Shown in pieces: positions 18,552 to 26,649 of a DNA stretch of 64,000 nt. The first letter of the stretch is position 1. Each line of letters opens with the position of its first letter. The stretch is from JAGDZR01 sp049115695 (GTDB taxonomy: Bacteria > Bacteroidota > Bacteroidia > Cytophagales > Cyclobacteriaceae). The translations under genes were made by a program, and so were the position numbers. The DNA is taken from assembly GCA_049115695.1 (NCBI GenBank), contig JAGDZR010000007.1, positions 343,561 through 407,560 on the forward strand. The letters run 5' to 3'. Below the pieces are notes generated by a model. That model was not told where the DNA came from and made no database searches. It worked only from the letters and a program-made list of their open reading frames with translations.

Positions 18552-18594
18552 TGCAATTGCGAATTAGAATAACGAAAGATTTAATCAAATAGAA

Positions 18595-18918
18595 ATGTCA
18601 AAACCACTAGAAATTACAGATTCGAACTTCAATGAAGTTCTTAGTTCAGACAAGCCAGTACTTGTTGATTTTTGGGCAGAATGGTGTGGTCCGTGTAAAA
18701 TGATCGGTCCGGTAGTTGAAGAGCTTGCTTCTGACTATGATGGCAAAGCAGTCGTTGGTAAAGTAGATGTGGATTCAAACCCTGAGGTGTCAGCCAAGTT
18801 TGGCATCAGATCGATTCCTACCCTACTTGTATTTAAGAATGGCGAAATTGTCGACAAGCAAATCGGTGCAGTTCCTAAATCTGTTCTGAGTCAAAAATTG
18901 GAGGCGCAGATAGCATAA
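18595..18918 (+). CDS. trxA: Thioredoxin
   Basis: 107 aa, the normal length of a cytoplasmic thioredoxin. Redox motif WCGPC at 30-34 within FWAEWCGPCKM, and the cis-proline IRSIPTLLVF. It reduces protein disulfides, probably with NADPH-thioredoxin reductase encoded elsewhere. Own upstream TAACTTTG box and own terminator downstream, so it is likely monocistronic. Confidence 0.97.
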   Translation: MSKPLEITDSNFNEVLSSDKPVLVDFWAEWCGPCKMIGPVVEELASDYDGKAVVGKVDVDSNPEVSAKFGIRSIPTLLVFKNGEIVDKQIGAVPKSVLSQKLEAQIA

Positions 18919-18946
18919 AAACAATACTTATAACTCTTAACATGAG

Positions 18947-18971
18947 AAACCCGGTACCCCCGGGTTTTTTT
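18947..18971 (+). terminator. Rho-independent terminator of trxA
   Basis: Stem AAACCCGG (18947-18954) with CCGGGTTT (18960-18967), 5-nt loop, T-rich tail to 18971. It lies 28 bases after the trxA stop. Confidence 0.88.
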
Positions 18972-19147
18972 ATGACCATATCTATCTTATTTCAAAGTTT
19001 TTTTTTCTATCTTCAATTTGCATTAACCAAGAATGAGCCTAGTAAAGTTTAATTAATCCTAAAAAAAATTCAAAAATACCCCGAACTAGGTATTGCTTAG
19101 TTCACGTTTTTTTTAAACCTTTACTTTGAATCATTCACCGCAGAAAA

Positions 19148-19567
19148 ATGATTGAAGCATCCACCACCGGGATACTTGATGCCGCTAGTAAGGACCGCAA
19201 GGAAAGCACATCAAGGGATTCTTATATTTCCGACCATATTTTCATACCTGACAACTATGAGTATGTCAAGGTAAGGCTTGACGAAATCTTATACATCGAA
19301 GCAGACGGCAGTTACATTAAAATACAGACACTGCAAAAAACCTTTCAGTTGTCAACCAATCTCAAAAATTTTAATGAGCAGTTTGATCATCCTCAGTTTT
19401 TCAGGGTCTCCAGAAAGCATATCATTAACCTAACCTATACAGAAAGGATCAATGGTATCGCACTGGTCATCAAAGGGCCTGATGGAGTAGAGCATAAGAT
19501 CCCGTTCAGTAAACGAAAGCGGCATAATATTTTGGCTCGTTTACCCGTGATCAAGATCAGGCATTAA
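19148..19567 (+). CDS. LytTR-domain DNA-binding protein without receiver domain
   Basis: 139 aa. After about 30 polar residues a LytTR domain fills the rest: DEILYIEADGSYIKI, then FFRVSRKHIINLTYTERI and IPFSKRKRHNILARL, the standard beta-strand/helix order of the family. There is no response-regulator receiver and no membrane segment, so the input is unknown. It precedes, in the same direction, a beta-barrel gene and a large lipoprotein gene, which may be its targets. That link is positional inference. Confidence 0.9.
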   Translation: MIEASTTGILDAASKDRKESTSRDSYISDHIFIPDNYEYVKVRLDEILYIEADGSYIKIQTLQKTFQLSTNLKNFNEQFDHPQFFRVSRKHIINLTYTERINGIALVIKGPDGVEHKIPFSKRKRHNILARLPVIKIRH

Positions 19568-19696
19568 TGCAACTCACAAACGATTGTAGTGCATTCACAA
19601 AGAAAAACAGCAGTTAACAAGCAATACATTATACTTCTAACCTGTATCGACGACTTTTACTTAATTGAACATATATTCGAAAACACGTCTAACACT

Positions 19697-20389
19697 ATGA
19701 AAAAATATTCATTACTGATTTTAACCTTCGTCACCTTCGGCTTGACATCTGTGATGGCACAGTCGGAGAATGCCTTGAACATAGGTGCGAAAGTTGGGGG
19801 TAATCTGAATCAGCTCAGCCAGTCTGGTCTTCATACCGGAGTAAATGGCGGAGCATTCGTACTTTTCAACCTTAGCGATCTATTAGGTATTCAAGGAGAA
19901 CTAGGGTACAACCAAAATGGTGGCCTTAGAAATGACTACAGCTTGGATGTGGCAAGTCCTCCCTACCTGAGCTTTACTAATCGATCTATTACGTTTCACG
20001 CAGTTCGACTAGGTGCAGGACTAAAAGTAAACCTAGGTTCAGGGGATGATGCTTTGAAACCAAAGGTGCATGTTGGCGGCTCTTATGCTTACAATACAGC
20101 AGTTTTTGAAAAGCGTGATCTGATCACTTCTACTCCTATTACGGGCGGAACGCTCGAAGCACGAGCAGAGGCAGATTATGAAAACGTTGGATCAGAGTTT
20201 GAAGCACACCAATTTGGTGGCTTCCTGGGAATCGCACTGGACTATTCTCTCTCTAATGGGAAGATATTCAGCACTGAGGTAAGGTATGAGCGCATATTCA
20301 ATGAATTACACGTTGGATATCCGGCTGCCAAATCTGGTGAAGCATTTGCGAATACGATCTCTATCAATTTTGCGTACAGCATATTCTAA
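19697..20389 (+). CDS. Outer-membrane beta-barrel protein (PorT-like type)
   Basis: 230 aa from the ATG at 19697. A GTG 36 codons upstream in the same frame would put a non-signal extension ahead of the signal peptide. Signal peptide KKYSLLILTFVTFGLTSVMA then Q. The mature part has alternating strands (GVNGGAFVLFNLSDLLGIQGELGYNQNG, VRLGAGLKVNL, GGFLGIALDYSL) and ends in a terminal strand with final phenylalanine (INFAYSIF), as expected for an 8- to 10-stranded barrel. Function unknown. Confidence 0.8.
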   Translation: MKKYSLLILTFVTFGLTSVMAQSENALNIGAKVGGNLNQLSQSGLHTGVNGGAFVLFNLSDLLGIQGELGYNQNGGLRNDYSLDVASPPYLSFTNRSITFHAVRLGAGLKVNLGSGDDALKPKVHVGGSYAYNTAVFEKRDLITSTPITGGTLEARAEADYENVGSEFEAHQFGGFLGIALDYSLSNGKIFSTEVRYERIFNELHVGYPAAKSGEAFANTISINFAYSIF

Positions 20390-20433
20390 ACAATTACTAT
20401 AAATAAGTTTTAAAATTCAATTATCTAATAACT

Positions 20434-23106
20434 ATGATTATGAAAATGAAAGCAACCAAATTTAGTTTGCTTGGTATTTTATCATTTCTCCTGATCTTCA
20501 CAGCTTGTCAGGATGATTTCACTGAAGAAGATCTTCTTCGACTCCAAGCAGAATTAGCTGAGACAGCTGCAACGAATGATCAGGCACGCGAACTTGCGCT
20601 GCTGGCTCAAATGCAGGTAGATGCCCTGGCACTAGAAGAAGCGAGAGCAGAGAATGCTGCTGATGCTCAAAGACTTAGTGATGAAATCCAGAGAGCATAT
20701 CAGGAATTTCTTTTCGAAATGGATCAGATGGAAGATGATGCTAGAAGAGAAAAAGCACTCGAGATGCTTACCGCTGCTGGTCTTGTCAATAGTTATACAA
20801 TCGTAGTATCTGGTGGTGATCAGGTGCTTGATGGCAGTATTGTGACATTGGCCAATGGCATGGGAACTTCTACTGATACAACCGATGCATCAGGAACTGT
20901 TGTTTTTGACATGGTACCAACAGGATTTTCTACAATCAGTGTTTCTGCGACCAATCATTTAGGTCTAAGCTATCGGGTAAGGTTTGATCCGGCTCAAGAC
21001 AACCTTCAAACTGTTTATATAGATGGTCAAAATGTAACCGTCGTTGAGCCAAATGAAGCCAGCTCGATCGTAAGATTGTTGAATACCACAGCAGGCAGTC
21101 AGTTGGCAACTATCAAAGGACGTGTTTATGGCCACTCTGATCTGACGACTTCTGAAACTGATGATTTCCCTGGTGTTCCGGTAAAAGCAGTATTGAAAAC
21201 CAATTTTGGTGGAGAAAATGAATCAGATTTGGTTACATGGAATTCAGCTAACAATTCATTGCAAGTTCAGGAAATTTTCTTCGCTGAAGAAACTGGATTT
21301 GGTATGGACACCACTAACGCTGAAGGTGAGTATAGCATGGTCGTACCTGCAGCTCCAGACCTCTATCTTGATTACAGAGTTACTTTCCCTGAGCGATTTA
21401 CACTAAATCAAACATTGGCAGCAATTGTTAATGACAGTGCAAGTATTGTTTCAGTCGCTGCAACCTACGGACCTAATGTAAATCTACAATCAACTCCTCA
21501 AGTTTATGGCTACCAGGTGAATGTTGATAATCCTGCAGCTACCGGTACAGGTTATGCCTTGTCTAACATTTTATTGGTAGAAAGAGACATCAATGATGCT
21601 AGTGAAGATTGGAATACTTTCTTCAACAACATGGGTGGAAATATAGGCGAAAGAGTGGATTTAGGCGGCTTGCAAACTATTGCAACGCCTTTAGTGGCTC
21701 CTTCTGGATCATTTACTGCTACACCATCTGTAACCGCAACTGGTGGAACAAGCACAGCGGTTTTCAAAGTTGAAAACACTTGGGACATCACCAATAGCAT
21801 TGACTTAAGCGCTGGTACAGCTGGTAGATACAATGCTTCCGTAAATGTAGCTGATGTGTATATCTATGTTATCGGTTCATTTTATGCTGATCCTAGTGAT
21901 ATAGATACTTTGAGAATAGATGTTGGCAATGTAGTCTCACAGGCAGATGGTAGTGTGACTGCAGTAACTGGAGCATACACTCCTGCTGGTTTTTGGACTT
22001 GGCAATTGTCTGATGATGCTGGTGGATGGTTTAACTATTGGACTGAAAGTATGGACGCTTTTCAACCAGAAGATAATGTTTCTTTCAGAGTAAATTCTAT
22101 TAGTGCTGCGGTAGGTAATGAAGCCGGATATGGACAAGTTGCAGATGCTGCAATTGCTGGTCCTGCTGCTACACTTGCTGCTGGTAGTTCAGGTTCTTTT
22201 GATCGAATTGAATTGTACGACGCAGGAGATGGCTTTACTTCAGCTCCTACATTCAATTATTCAGGATGGACTGGAGGAACACCTCCTAATTTCACGATCA
22301 ATGAATTCCCTATTCGATATGCGTTTAGAGTAGCATCCAATAGCGATTGGTCGTATGTGCCTACAGACCTTGAATTCACTGCTAAGGACTATGTAACTGA
22401 TGTTAATACCACTCAAGACACCAAGTTCGAATCAGTTTGGAACGTGCTTCAAAGCGATAGCGGAAACTATCTCGTTCAAAAAGATTTGGCTGAACACTTA
22501 ACAATATCTGGAGGTTCATTGGATGATTTCAATGACTCTACAGCATATTATGTAACTAATGACTACCTACATGAGTCACCTACGGCTGTAGATCCGGGTA
22601 GTAATCTGAATCCTTTACAGATTACAGGTATTCAAATTGATGAGACGAATGGAAGATTCACAGGTGTTGTCATCAAAACGAATGAGATGGATGGATACAC
22701 TTCTATTCCTCAAATTAGTATATCTCCTCGTACATTGGCATCCACTTCATTGGCGATGGATTTGTCACCGAGTGAAGCATTTGTCTTTGAAAAGGATATC
22801 TATGAGAACTGGAACCGTGACTTGCGTATTGATGAACGATCTAAACAGATTGAAAATTATTTCAGCACCGGTGGTAGTTGGTACTACGGAAGTAATGGAA
22901 GTTGGGAAGGTAGTGGATACAATTATTACCTAAACGATTACACAGGCACAGGAGGCAGCTGGGGTGTCGATTATGACATGAATAATTTGCAACCTGGAGA
23001 AGTTTACACAAGAGACATGTACTACGGCTCTGGTGAAAGAGATTCAGATGTTGAAGGTGATACTCAGTTTAACACCGGAGATTATCTAATCGTTAAATAT
23101 CAATAA
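20434..23106 (+). CDS. Large surface-type lipoprotein with N-terminal coiled coil
   Basis: 890 aa. Lipoprotein signal (LGILSFLLIFTAC, lipid cysteine at about 26), then residues 30-125 rich in A, E, L and Q with heptad character (DLLRLQAELAETAA and ALALEEARAENAA), a coiled coil. Then a carboxypeptidase-regulatory-like/CnaB-type segment (GGDQVLDGSIVTLANG, ASGTVVFDMVPTGF) and several beta-rich units. The C-terminal portion is rich in G, S, Y, N and W. Probably exposed on the cell surface. Same direction as the barrel gene 44 bases upstream, ended by a strong terminator. No family with known function recognised. Confidence 0.8.
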   Translation: MIMKMKATKFSLLGILSFLLIFTACQDDFTEEDLLRLQAELAETAATNDQARELALLAQMQVDALALEEARAENAADAQRLSDEIQRAYQEFLFEMDQMEDDARREKALEMLTAAGLVNSYTIVVSGGDQVLDGSIVTLANGMGTSTDTTDASGTVVFDMVPTGFSTISVSATNHLGLSYRVRFDPAQDNLQTVYIDGQNVTVVEPNEASSIVRLLNTTAGSQLATIKGRVYGHSDLTTSETDDFPGVPVKAVLKTNFGGENESDLVTWNSANNSLQVQEIFFAEETGFGMDTTNAEGEYSMVVPAAPDLYLDYRVTFPERFTLNQTLAAIVNDSASIVSVAATYGPNVNLQSTPQVYGYQVNVDNPAATGTGYALSNILLVERDINDASEDWNTFFNNMGGNIGERVDLGGLQTIATPLVAPSGSFTATPSVTATGGTSTAVFKVENTWDITNSIDLSAGTAGRYNASVNVADVYIYVIGSFYADPSDIDTLRIDVGNVVSQADGSVTAVTGAYTPAGFWTWQLSDDAGGWFNYWTESMDAFQPEDNVSFRVNSISAAVGNEAGYGQVADAAIAGPAATLAAGSSGSFDRIELYDAGDGFTSAPTFNYSGWTGGTPPNFTINEFPIRYAFRVASNSDWSYVPTDLEFTAKDYVTDVNTTQDTKFESVWNVLQSDSGNYLVQKDLAEHLTISGGSLDDFNDSTAYYVTNDYLHESPTAVDPGSNLNPLQITGIQIDETNGRFTGVVIKTNEMDGYTSIPQISISPRTLASTSLAMDLSPSEAFVFEKDIYENWNRDLRIDERSKQIENYFSTGGSWYYGSNGSWEGSGYNYYLNDYTGTGGSWGVDYDMNNLQPGEVYTRDMYYGSGERDSDVEGDTQFNTGDYLIVKYQ

Positions 23107-23133
23107 AGTATTAAGTAATTAGATTTTGAAAGA

Positions 23134-23159
23134 GGCTGCCCAATGGGCAGCCTTTTTTT
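23134..23159 (+). terminator. Rho-independent terminator of the large lipoprotein gene
   Basis: Perfect 8-bp stem GGCTGCCC (23134-23141) / GGGCAGCC (23145-23152), 3-nt loop and a run of seven T. It lies 27 bases after the stop. Confidence 0.93.
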
Positions 23160-23191
23160 ATTTGTACATTGTCCCACACACCGTCCTGCTG

Positions 23192-23320
23192 GTCATTTCG
23201 ACGAAAGGAGAAATTTATTTCTAGTTGAATGCCATGTTTGGAAAGACTCCATCCTGGCGTGACCTATCGCGTTGTTGCAAAGCGTGATTATTGCCGACTC
23301 GAATCCCCTCCTGGGAGGGG
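23192..23320. repeat. Short REP-like palindromes in a gene-free stretch
   Basis: The 426 bases from 23161 to 23586 hold no credible gene. Two palindromic pieces stand out: TTTCGACGAAA in 23196-23206, inside a GTCATTTCG...GAGAAAT element, and CCCCTCC/GGAGGGG (23305-23320, 2-nt loop) followed by GGGGTGGGT. Both resemble short intergenic repeats found scattered in many Bacteroidota genomes. Only single copies are visible here, so repeat status is by resemblance. Confidence 0.45.
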
Positions 23321-23586
23321 AAGGGGTGGGTATTGCAATAAAAGTGAGTGATACTACAAAAAAATGAATGGAAGTCCAGACGTACTGCAGGGGTTATTGT
23401 TTTTTACTTAAACAGCCAATGCTGATAGCCACAACCAACAAATAATAGATGCCTCCTGAATCGGCATGACTCGTTGAGTCTGATCGTGGCGTGACTGGAA
23501 TAGTGTAGAGTACCGAAACTGATGTTTGGACTTGCAACAAAAAAGTGGACAAATAGTTAAGCGTGCTTATTTAATAACTAAACCAA

Positions 23587-24087
23587 TCAACTTACCACTA
23601 CTTTGTCATGCACCACCTCTTCATAAAAATGGTGTAGGTCAAACATCTCCTGAGAGCCGACTTTCTGACCAGCTTGTGCCACCACGTATAGCAGCACTGC
23701 ACATGCTCCCAATGCTGGAATCGACCAGAGAATGTCATAAGAAAGGTCAAGACTCCAACGGGAAAGTCCCCACATCCCCAGGAACAAGGATAAAATCCCT
23801 ATGGTTACATAACCAAAAAAGAAAACAGCCCAGACTGTCGGATTGGGTCCATAAAGTCCTCTTACCACTGTACCCTCATCTGTTTGCTCAAAGGTCAGGT
23901 GAAGCTGCGGGGACCAGAAGTGCCTGCGCGCAAGTGGTGTACGAATGGTAATGTGACCAGAAAGGGATGTTTTCTGAAAAACGTCCTTCCCTTTCTTCTC
24001 TAGTGCTTGATTGATTCGGGCCTCAACCTCATTTATTTCATCTGATACCAGATGCTTGAATCTGGGTCTTATTCTAAAACTAGACAT
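23587..24087 (-). CDS. Hypothetical two-TM membrane protein
   Basis: 166 aa. The N-terminal 80 residues are soluble with mixed charge (SDEINEVEARINQALEKK), including a strand-rich piece SGHITIRTPLARRHFWSPQLHLTFEQ that looks like a lipid- or protein-binding face. Two hydrophobic segments follow: about 91-111 (TVWAVFFFGYVTIGILSLFLG) and 122-140 (LWSIPALGACAVLLYVVAQ). Isolated, with long spacers on both sides. No family recognised. Confidence 0.7.
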   Translation of the reverse strand: MSSFRIRPRFKHLVSDEINEVEARINQALEKKGKDVFQKTSLSGHITIRTPLARRHFWSPQLHLTFEQTDEGTVVRGLYGPNPTVWAVFFFGYVTIGILSLFLGMWGLSRWSLDLSYDILWSIPALGACAVLLYVVAQAGQKVGSQEMFDLHHFYEEVVHDKVVVS

Positions 24088-24440
24088 TCATTCTTATTTA
24101 AAAAACAGCATATTAATCGAAACATTGAAACAGATCAATGATATTCATCAGTACTGGATAACCTGGCAGATTTAATCCATAAAAAACAAGACTTGATCAT
24201 CACTTGCCCGTATGTTTCCGCAGTGAAATCCTTGCCGACTTTGCTTTATGTAGCATAGGGTATAACTTTACGACAACTGTAGCGCAATACCCAGCAGGAA
24301 TCTAAGCAACATGATGAATGAAAAAATGGGTACTTCTACGGTTTAAAGATTCGTGACAGCATTACTTAACAACATGCTTTTCACTTATTTGGTGGCAAAT
24401 AGCAAAGCGCCATTCGACATTCCAATTTGATAGATAATTA
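24088..24440. other. Gene-free spacer upstream of the DEAD-box helicase
   Basis: 353 bases with no credible ORF, no tRNA-like fold and no clear hairpin terminator. It separates a divergent pair (two-TM protein on minus, helicase on plus). A long 5' leader would be common for a cold-regulated helicase, but nothing in the sequence proves one. Confidence 0.4.
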
Positions 24441-25634
24441 ATGAGTTTTGAAGCATTAGGGTTACATCCAAAAGTACAAGAAGGTATCGACGCATTAGGT
24501 TTCAAGGAACCCACCCCGATTCAACAAGCCTCCATACCCATTATCAAATCCGGAAAAGATCTCATCGGTTCTGCTCAAACAGGTACAGGTAAGACCGCTG
24601 CATTCCTCCTACCTATTCTTGATAAGATCACCAGATCCGGCGACCTTTCAACGACCCAGTGCATCATTGTAGTCCCTACTCGGGAATTGGCAGTACAAAT
24701 TGATCAACAAGTTCAAGGCTTGTCATACTTTGCCAATGTACATTCCATTGCCATCTATGGCGGTGGGGACGGGGATTCCTTTAGCCAGGAAAAAAAGGGA
24801 CTCACAGAAGGTGCGCCGATTATCATCGCAACACCGGGACGATTCATCGCGCATTTGACGATGAATTATGCCAAGCTGGATGGCGTTACACATTTGGTCC
24901 TAGATGAAGCGGACCGCATGTTGGACATGGGGTTTTATCATGACATCATGAAAATCATTTCGTTCTTGCCTAAAGAGCGTCAGAATCTCCTGTTTTCGGC
25001 CACCATGCCTCCAAAAATGCGTGAGCTATGCAGAACAGTCCTAAAAGATCCTGAAGAAATCAATATTGCGGTTTCCGTACCCGCCGAGAAGATTTTACAA
25101 GTTGGGTTCGTCGTTTACGAAACTCAAAAAATTCCATTGATTGAGCATATACTCACCAAGAAATCCTTCACCAGTGTGATCGTATTTTGCTCTACAAAGG
25201 ACAGTGCGAAAAAGCTCTTCAAAACTCTGAAATCTAAAAATGTAAATGTTGCCGACATCCATTCTGATCTTGCCCAGAAAGATCGTGAAGATGTGATGAA
25301 TCAATTCAAAGCCAAAAAACTATCTGTATTGGTTGCTACCGATATACTATCACGTGGTATCGACATAGAAGACATTGAATTAGTGATCAACTATGATGTT
25401 CCCAATGATGGTGAAGATTATATCCATAGAATTGGTCGTACAGCCAGAGCAGCATCTAAAGGCGCGGCATTCACCTTTATCAGCGAAAAGGAGCAATCCA
25501 AATTTGCGGATATAGAATCACTGATCGGACGTCCGCTCGATAAGGCAAAAATTCCCGAATGGTTGGGAGAGGCGCCTGCGTACAACCCGTCGAAACAAAA
25601 TAGAGGCCGAAAGAGTTATAAACGTAAGCGTTAA
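24441..25634 (+). CDS. DEAD-box ATP-dependent RNA helicase (RhlE type)
   Basis: 397 aa. Q motif (FKEPTPIQQASIPII), motif I AQTGTGKT at 45-52, motif II DEAD at 155-158, SAT near 187 and motif VI HRIGRTARA are all present, so both RecA lobes are complete. The short basic tail (RGRKSYKRKR) may bind RNA. Likely roles are ribosome assembly and mRNA turnover, especially in the cold. msrA follows 22 bases downstream in the same direction. Confidence 0.95.
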   Translation: MSFEALGLHPKVQEGIDALGFKEPTPIQQASIPIIKSGKDLIGSAQTGTGKTAAFLLPILDKITRSGDLSTTQCIIVVPTRELAVQIDQQVQGLSYFANVHSIAIYGGGDGDSFSQEKKGLTEGAPIIIATPGRFIAHLTMNYAKLDGVTHLVLDEADRMLDMGFYHDIMKIISFLPKERQNLLFSATMPPKMRELCRTVLKDPEEINIAVSVPAEKILQVGFVVYETQKIPLIEHILTKKSFTSVIVFCSTKDSAKKLFKTLKSKNVNVADIHSDLAQKDREDVMNQFKAKKLSVLVATDILSRGIDIEDIELVINYDVPNDGEDYIHRIGRTARAASKGAAFTFISEKEQSKFADIESLIGRPLDKAKIPEWLGEAPAYNPSKQNRGRKSYKRKR

Positions 25635-25656
25635 TCTAATCCTCAATCAATCCGAT

Positions 25657-26292
25657 ATGCGAATGCTTTCCATTCTAGTCGTTTTATTACTTGGGTCTTG
25701 TACCACCCAATCCACCCCCGTTGAAGCATCCACCGTGCAAATTCCTGCTAATGCCAAAGTGGATACTGCCACTTTTGCGGGGGGATGTTTTTGGTGTGTA
25801 GAAGCATCCTTTGAACAAATCAAAGGAGTATATGAAGCAGTCTCAGGCTATGCTGGCGGAAAAAAATCTACGGCTTCTTACAAAAAGGTGAGTGCCGGCA
25901 TGACGCAGCACACTGAAACTGTCCAAATCTATTTCGACCCAGAGCAAATCTCTTATGCTACTCTAGTAGATATCTTCTTCACTGCACATGATCCAACACA
26001 ACTCAACAGACAAGGCCCGGATGTTGGCACACAATATCGCTCAGAAGTGTTCTATCATTCAGCGGCGCAAAAAGACATTTTTGAGAATAAAGTAAAAGAA
26101 TGGTCGGGCGAGTTTAACAACCCGATCGTGACGAGGGTAACACCTTATGAGGCTTTCTTCATTGCGGAAGAATATCATCAGGACTATGAAAGACGTAATC
26201 CCTTTCAACCTTATGTCATGAGTGTCTCAAAGCCGAAGATTGACCGGGTCAAAGCAAAATTTTCGGCTATCGTAAAAGAGGAGTATCGATAG
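25657..26292 (+). CDS. msrA: Peptide-methionine (S)-S-oxide reductase MsrA, lipoprotein form
   Basis: 211 aa. The N-terminus is a lipoprotein signal (MLSILVVLLLGSC, lipid cysteine at 15), so the enzyme is envelope-located. The catalytic motif GCFWC at 43-47 (nucleophile C44 in the AGGCFWCVEA context) is followed by the SGYAGG, HTETVQIYFDP and GTQYRSEVFY signatures. It repairs S-sulfoxide of methionine. No resolving-cysteine-rich tail or fused MsrB is seen. Probably cotranscribed with the helicase upstream. Confidence 0.95.
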   Translation: MRMLSILVVLLLGSCTTQSTPVEASTVQIPANAKVDTATFAGGCFWCVEASFEQIKGVYEAVSGYAGGKKSTASYKKVSAGMTQHTETVQIYFDPEQISYATLVDIFFTAHDPTQLNRQGPDVGTQYRSEVFYHSAAQKDIFENKVKEWSGEFNNPIVTRVTPYEAFFIAEEYHQDYERRNPFQPYVMSVSKPKIDRVKAKFSAIVKEEYR

Positions 26293-26304
26293 GCGTTCTT
26301 ATCA

Positions 26305-26569
26305 GAATCCTGCATGCGCAGTTTACCTCTGCATCACCTCTAAGAGAATCCGGCTTACGCGGAAACAATCTGGAAACCTTTACAAGATTCCTGCATGCGC
26401 ACTAAATAGCTGATCATTATTTACAAGATTCCTGCATTCGCATTATATATCTACTCACTCAACAGGAGATTCCTGCATGCGCGGAAACAATCTGGAAACC
26501 TTTACAAGATTCCTGCATGCGCACTAAATAGCTGATCATTATTTACAAGATTCCTGCATTCGCAGGAAT
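26305..26569 (+). repeat. Seven-unit array of GATTCCTGCATKCGC with 41-bp period
   Basis: Units begin at 26305, 26345, 26386, 26427, 26468, 26508 and 26549, i.e. spacings of 40, 41, 41, 41, 40 and 41. The core is GATTCCTGCATGCGC or GATTCCTGCATTCGC; the first two units are degenerate. Units 3, 4, 6 and 7 share the preceding TTTACAA. The last unit closes as a palindrome, ATTCCTGC (26550-26557) / GCAGGAAT (26562-26569). The intervening 25-26 bp segments repeat too: 26358-26442 and 26480-26564 are identical over 85 bp, offset by 122 bp (three periods). It lies between msrA and the ftsZ terminator. CRISPR-like in spacing, but the conserved core is short and the spacers are duplicated. Confidence 0.9.
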
Positions 26570-26600
26570 AAAAAAGAAGGCACCAACTTTGGTACCTTCT
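26569..26600 (-). terminator. Terminator of the dcw operon after ftsZ
   Basis: Imperfect hairpin 26575-26600: AGAAGG/CCTTCT, one C-A mismatch, then ACCAA/TTGGT. It is followed on the minus strand by a T-rich tract (26569-26576). It begins about 50 bases after the ftsZ stop. Confidence 0.85.
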
Positions 26601-26649
26601 CGTCTGTAAAAAATAAATCACCTGTTCGGATTTAAGTCATTAGTTCTCC

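Noticed and set aside
23526..23951. 141-codon plus-strand frame over the two-TM protein
   Set aside because: The opposite strand gives a protein with two clean membrane segments; this frame gives proline/lysine-rich nonsense.
24088..24440. tRNA or riboswitch in the long spacer before the helicase
   Set aside because: No cloverleaf, TTCGA loop or recognisable aptamer pattern was found by eye.
26305..26569. Calling the 41-bp array a CRISPR locus
   Set aside because: The conserved core is about 15-22 bp, shorter than CRISPR repeats, spacers are duplicated as a block, the first units are degenerate and no cas gene is adjacent. The last unit is a REP-like palindrome. Kept as a repeat.
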